A stretch of 64,000 nt of DNA from Alphaproteobacteria bacterium (GTDB taxonomy: Bacteria > Pseudomonadota > Alphaproteobacteria > Rhodobacterales > Rhodobacteraceae): positions 248,001 to 312,000 of the forward strand of contig JAUHZO010000001.1 in the NCBI GenBank assembly GCA_030425925.1. Direction: 5' to 3'. The notes beneath the pieces are model-generated. The model was not told the DNA's origin, ran no database searches, and saw only the letters and a list, made by a program, of their open reading frames with translations. Positions 62,259-64,000 of this stretch are shown piece after piece. The position numbers were made by a program, and so were the translations under genes. Position 1 is the stretch's first letter; each line of letters starts with the position of its first letter.

Positions 62259-63640
62259 GCCGTCTTGCCCGCGTAATGGTGCAGCGCCGCCACCGCGCAG
62301 GAGGCCAGCCGCGACATGGCACTGTCGGAGCGCGAGTTCAGGATCACCGGCACCCGCGCCCCCAGCACAAGACCCGCCCCTTCGGCATGGCTGATATAGG
62401 CCAATTGCTTGGCCACCATGTTGCCCGCGTCCAGGTTGGGCACCACCAGGATGTTGGCATGCCCCGCGACACCGCCCTTGAGCCCCTTGGTCCGCGCCGC
62501 GCCCATGTCGACGGCATTGTCCATCGCCAGCGGGCCTTCGACCTGACCGCCGGTGATCTGGCCGCGATCGGCCATCTTGGACAGCAGCGCCGCGTCGATC
62601 GAGGACGGGATCGCCGGGTTCACCGTCTCGACCGCCGAAAGCACGCCGACCCGCGGCTCGATCCCCAGCGCGCGCGCCAGGTCGATGGCGTTCTGGCAGA
62701 TATCCACCTTGGTCTGCAGGTCCGGCGCGATGTTGATGGCGGCATCGGTGACAAAGATCGGCTCGGGCTGGCCGGGCACGTCCATGACAAAGACATGGGT
62801 GAACCGCCGTCCCATGCGCAGCCCGTCGGCCTTGTCCAGCATGGGCTTGAGCAAATCGTCGGTGTGCAGGTGGCCCTTCATCACCGCCGCGGCGCGGCCT
62901 TCGTGCACCATCGCCACGGCCAGACGCGCCGCGGCCCTGTCGGTGTCGGCATGCACGATCTCGACCCCGGACAGATCGGCGCCGCTGGCCTCGGCCGTGG
63001 CGCGGATCGCCGCGTCGGGCCCGATCAGGATCGGGGTGATGATGCTTTCCTGCATTGCCAGCAGCGCACCGCGCAGCGATTTCTCTTCGTCCGGCACCAC
63101 CACCGCGGTGGGCAGCGGATCAAGCGGGCGGGCCCGGTCGAGGATCGCCTCGAAATGGCGATGGCGCTGGACGATCAGCCCCGGCACCTCCACCCCGTCG
63201 CGATCATAGCGTTCCGTGGGGGCCAGCACCTCGGCCTCGCCCGACAGGATCAGCACCCCGTCGTCGATCCGGCGCACCGAGGTCGCCAGGCGCAGCCCGC
63301 CATCGGCCAGCTTTTCCAGCACCTCCACCCGGCAGCACAGTTCCTCGCCGGCATGGGCGCGGGTGTGGAACTCCAGCGACTGGCGGCGGTAGAGCGTGCC
63401 CGGCCCCGGCAGCTGGGTGCCCAGCACCGCCGAGATGATCGAGGCCACGAACATCCCCGGGGCCACGCGTTCGGGACGGCCATCGTGATCCAGATCGCTG
63501 TCCTGCAGGTGCATCGGGTTGTAATTGCCCGATGCGGCGGCAAAGACATACAGATCGTCCGGCGTGATCAGTCGCTTCAGCTCGGCGCTGTCGCCGGGCT
63601 GCAGTTCGTCGAAGGTGCGGTTGCGCAGATGCAGGTTCAT
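62255..63640 (-). CDS. bifunctional MaoC-like hydratase/phosphate acetyltransferase
   Basis: 461 residues. The first 140 are a MaoC-type hot-dog domain (AAASGNYNPMHLQD, FVASIISAVLGTQLPGPGTL). The rest is a phosphotransacetylase/phosphotransbutyrylase domain with AAVMKGHLHTDDLLKPML, FVTDAAINIAPDLQTKVDI and LSAVETVNPAIPSS. This fusion is a known type in proteobacteria. It makes acyl phosphate for AckA, or the reverse, and could hydrate enoyl-CoA. Confidence 0.92.
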   Translation of the reverse strand: MNLHLRNRTFDELQPGDSAELKRLITPDDLYVFAAASGNYNPMHLQDSDLDHDGRPERVAPGMFVASIISAVLGTQLPGPGTLYRRQSLEFHTRAHAGEELCCRVEVLEKLADGGLRLATSVRRIDDGVLILSGEAEVLAPTERYDRDGVEVPGLIVQRHRHFEAILDRARPLDPLPTAVVVPDEEKSLRGALLAMQESIITPILIGPDAAIRATAEASGADLSGVEIVHADTDRAAARLAVAMVHEGRAAAVMKGHLHTDDLLKPMLDKADGLRMGRRFTHVFVMDVPGQPEPIFVTDAAINIAPDLQTKVDICQNAIDLARALGIEPRVGVLSAVETVNPAIPSSIDAALLSKMADRGQITGGQVEGPLAMDNAVDMGAARTKGLKGGVAGHANILVVPNLDAGNMVAKQLAYISHAEGAGLVLGARVPVILNSRSDSAMSRLASCAVAALHHYAGKTA

Positions 63641-63641
63641 C

Positions 63642-64000
63642 TCAGCTCTCCGGAGTGGGGGCCAGCGGGTCCTCGGTCACATCTTCCGTCACCGGCGGCA
63701 AGCCCAGAACCTCGGCAAAACGCTGCAGCAGCGACAGGGTCCGCGGTGACATCTCGTCGACGGGGCCGGGGATATAGCGGACCACGTCGAGCGCAAGGGC
63801 GCGGGTTTCGGCATCCTGCAGCAACATGGGCAGCGTCTCGATGGCGCGCTCGGGCTCGTAGCTGGCGATCAGGGTCTGCTGGTGGATGATCATCGCGCGC
63901 CGCTCGGCCCCCAGCGACCGGAACGGTTCGTCCCAGGTCAGCACCCAGCTTGACCGCTCCAGCCGGTCGCGGCGCACCTGTCCGCGGTTTTCGGCCAGAA
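63642..64000 (-). CDS. C-terminal part of a protein running off the window
   Basis: The frame is open from the window edge to the stop at 63642 and gives about 119 residues beginning [16 protein letters not shown] and ending in a Thr/Glu/Pro-rich tail. It is helical and soluble. It lies one base beyond the MaoC-Pta start, so it is in the same operon. Relatives of this operon often contain a DUF3141 (PHA synthase-like) gene; this segment may be its C-terminus, but the catalytic part is not visible. Confidence 0.55.
   Translation of the reverse strand, partial: LAENRGQVRRDRLERSSWVLTWDEPFRSLGAERRAMIIHQQTLIASYEPERAIETLPMLLQDAETRALALDVVRYIPGPVDEMSPRTLSLLQRFAEVLGLPPVTEDVTEDPLAPTPES

Overview
The window is dense, GC-rich DNA (third positions almost always G/C, short intergenic gaps, many ATGA overlaps). 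Gene content points to an alphaproteobacterium of the Rhodobacterales (Rhodobacter/Roseobacter type): ethylmalonyl-CoA pathway enzymes (mcl1, mcd), a TIGR02300 acidic protein, a DUF3576 lipoprotein beside leuS-lptE-holA, a major porin, the urtABCDE urea transporter and a TAXI-type TRAP transporter. There is no prophage, plasmid replication or CRISPR signal. The only mobile-type gene is a REP-associated tyrosine transposase (RAYT).

Layout. 0-13.4 kb: a DgcN-like D-glutamate acetyltransferase (cut by the window start) diverges from mcl1; then a GerW/DUF2953 pair, an MFS transporter, an Lrp-LysE pair, an AraC-GyrI regulator, accA, a CcdA-like protein with a periplasmic thioredoxin, a GntR-antiporter pair, a YgjP-type metallopeptidase, TIGR02300, tRNA-Ala(GGC) and a Gfo/Idh oxidoreductase. 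13.8-18 kb: mcd, whose 3' end is repeated twice more after its stop codon, followed by a membrane-protein gene broken by one extra base inside an internal duplication, an AhpD-like protein and a secreted EF-hand protein. 18-31 kb: pheT, pheS, rpmI-rplT and pyk, interrupted by a RAYT with its own palindromes and by less conserved genes. 31-40.7 kb: holA-lptE-leuS, a glycosyltransferase, a DUF3576 lipoprotein, a porin, a TPR-sulfotransferase and yggS.

40.7-47.2 kb is the urea ABC transporter urtABCDE on the minus strand, with a GNAT acetyltransferase gene fitted between urtB and urtC. 47.5-49.4 kb has a desaturase/ferredoxin pair resembling rhizopine MocD/MocE. 49.4-64 kb looks like one catabolic region: sulfatase-family hydrolase, fused TRAP permease, TAXI binding protein, LigM-like folate-dependent O-demethylase, metallo-beta-lactamase hydrolase, divergent LysR regulator, intradiol ring-cleavage dioxygenase, alpha/beta hydrolase, two-subunit CoA-transferase, acetate kinase, a MaoC-phosphotransacetylase fusion and a gene running off the end. 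The order suggests uptake and breakdown of a substituted (methoxylated, perhaps sulfated or phosphorylated) aromatic to short acyl-CoA. The substrate is not determined by the sequence.

The strongest unusual signals are the triplicated mcd C-terminal codons, the RAYT with palindromes flanking and inside its own gene, the one-base frameshift within a 135-bp duplication, and the catabolic cluster. Clear palindromic operators lie upstream of pyk, the GntR gene, mcl1, the LysR gene and the TPR-hydrolase gene.
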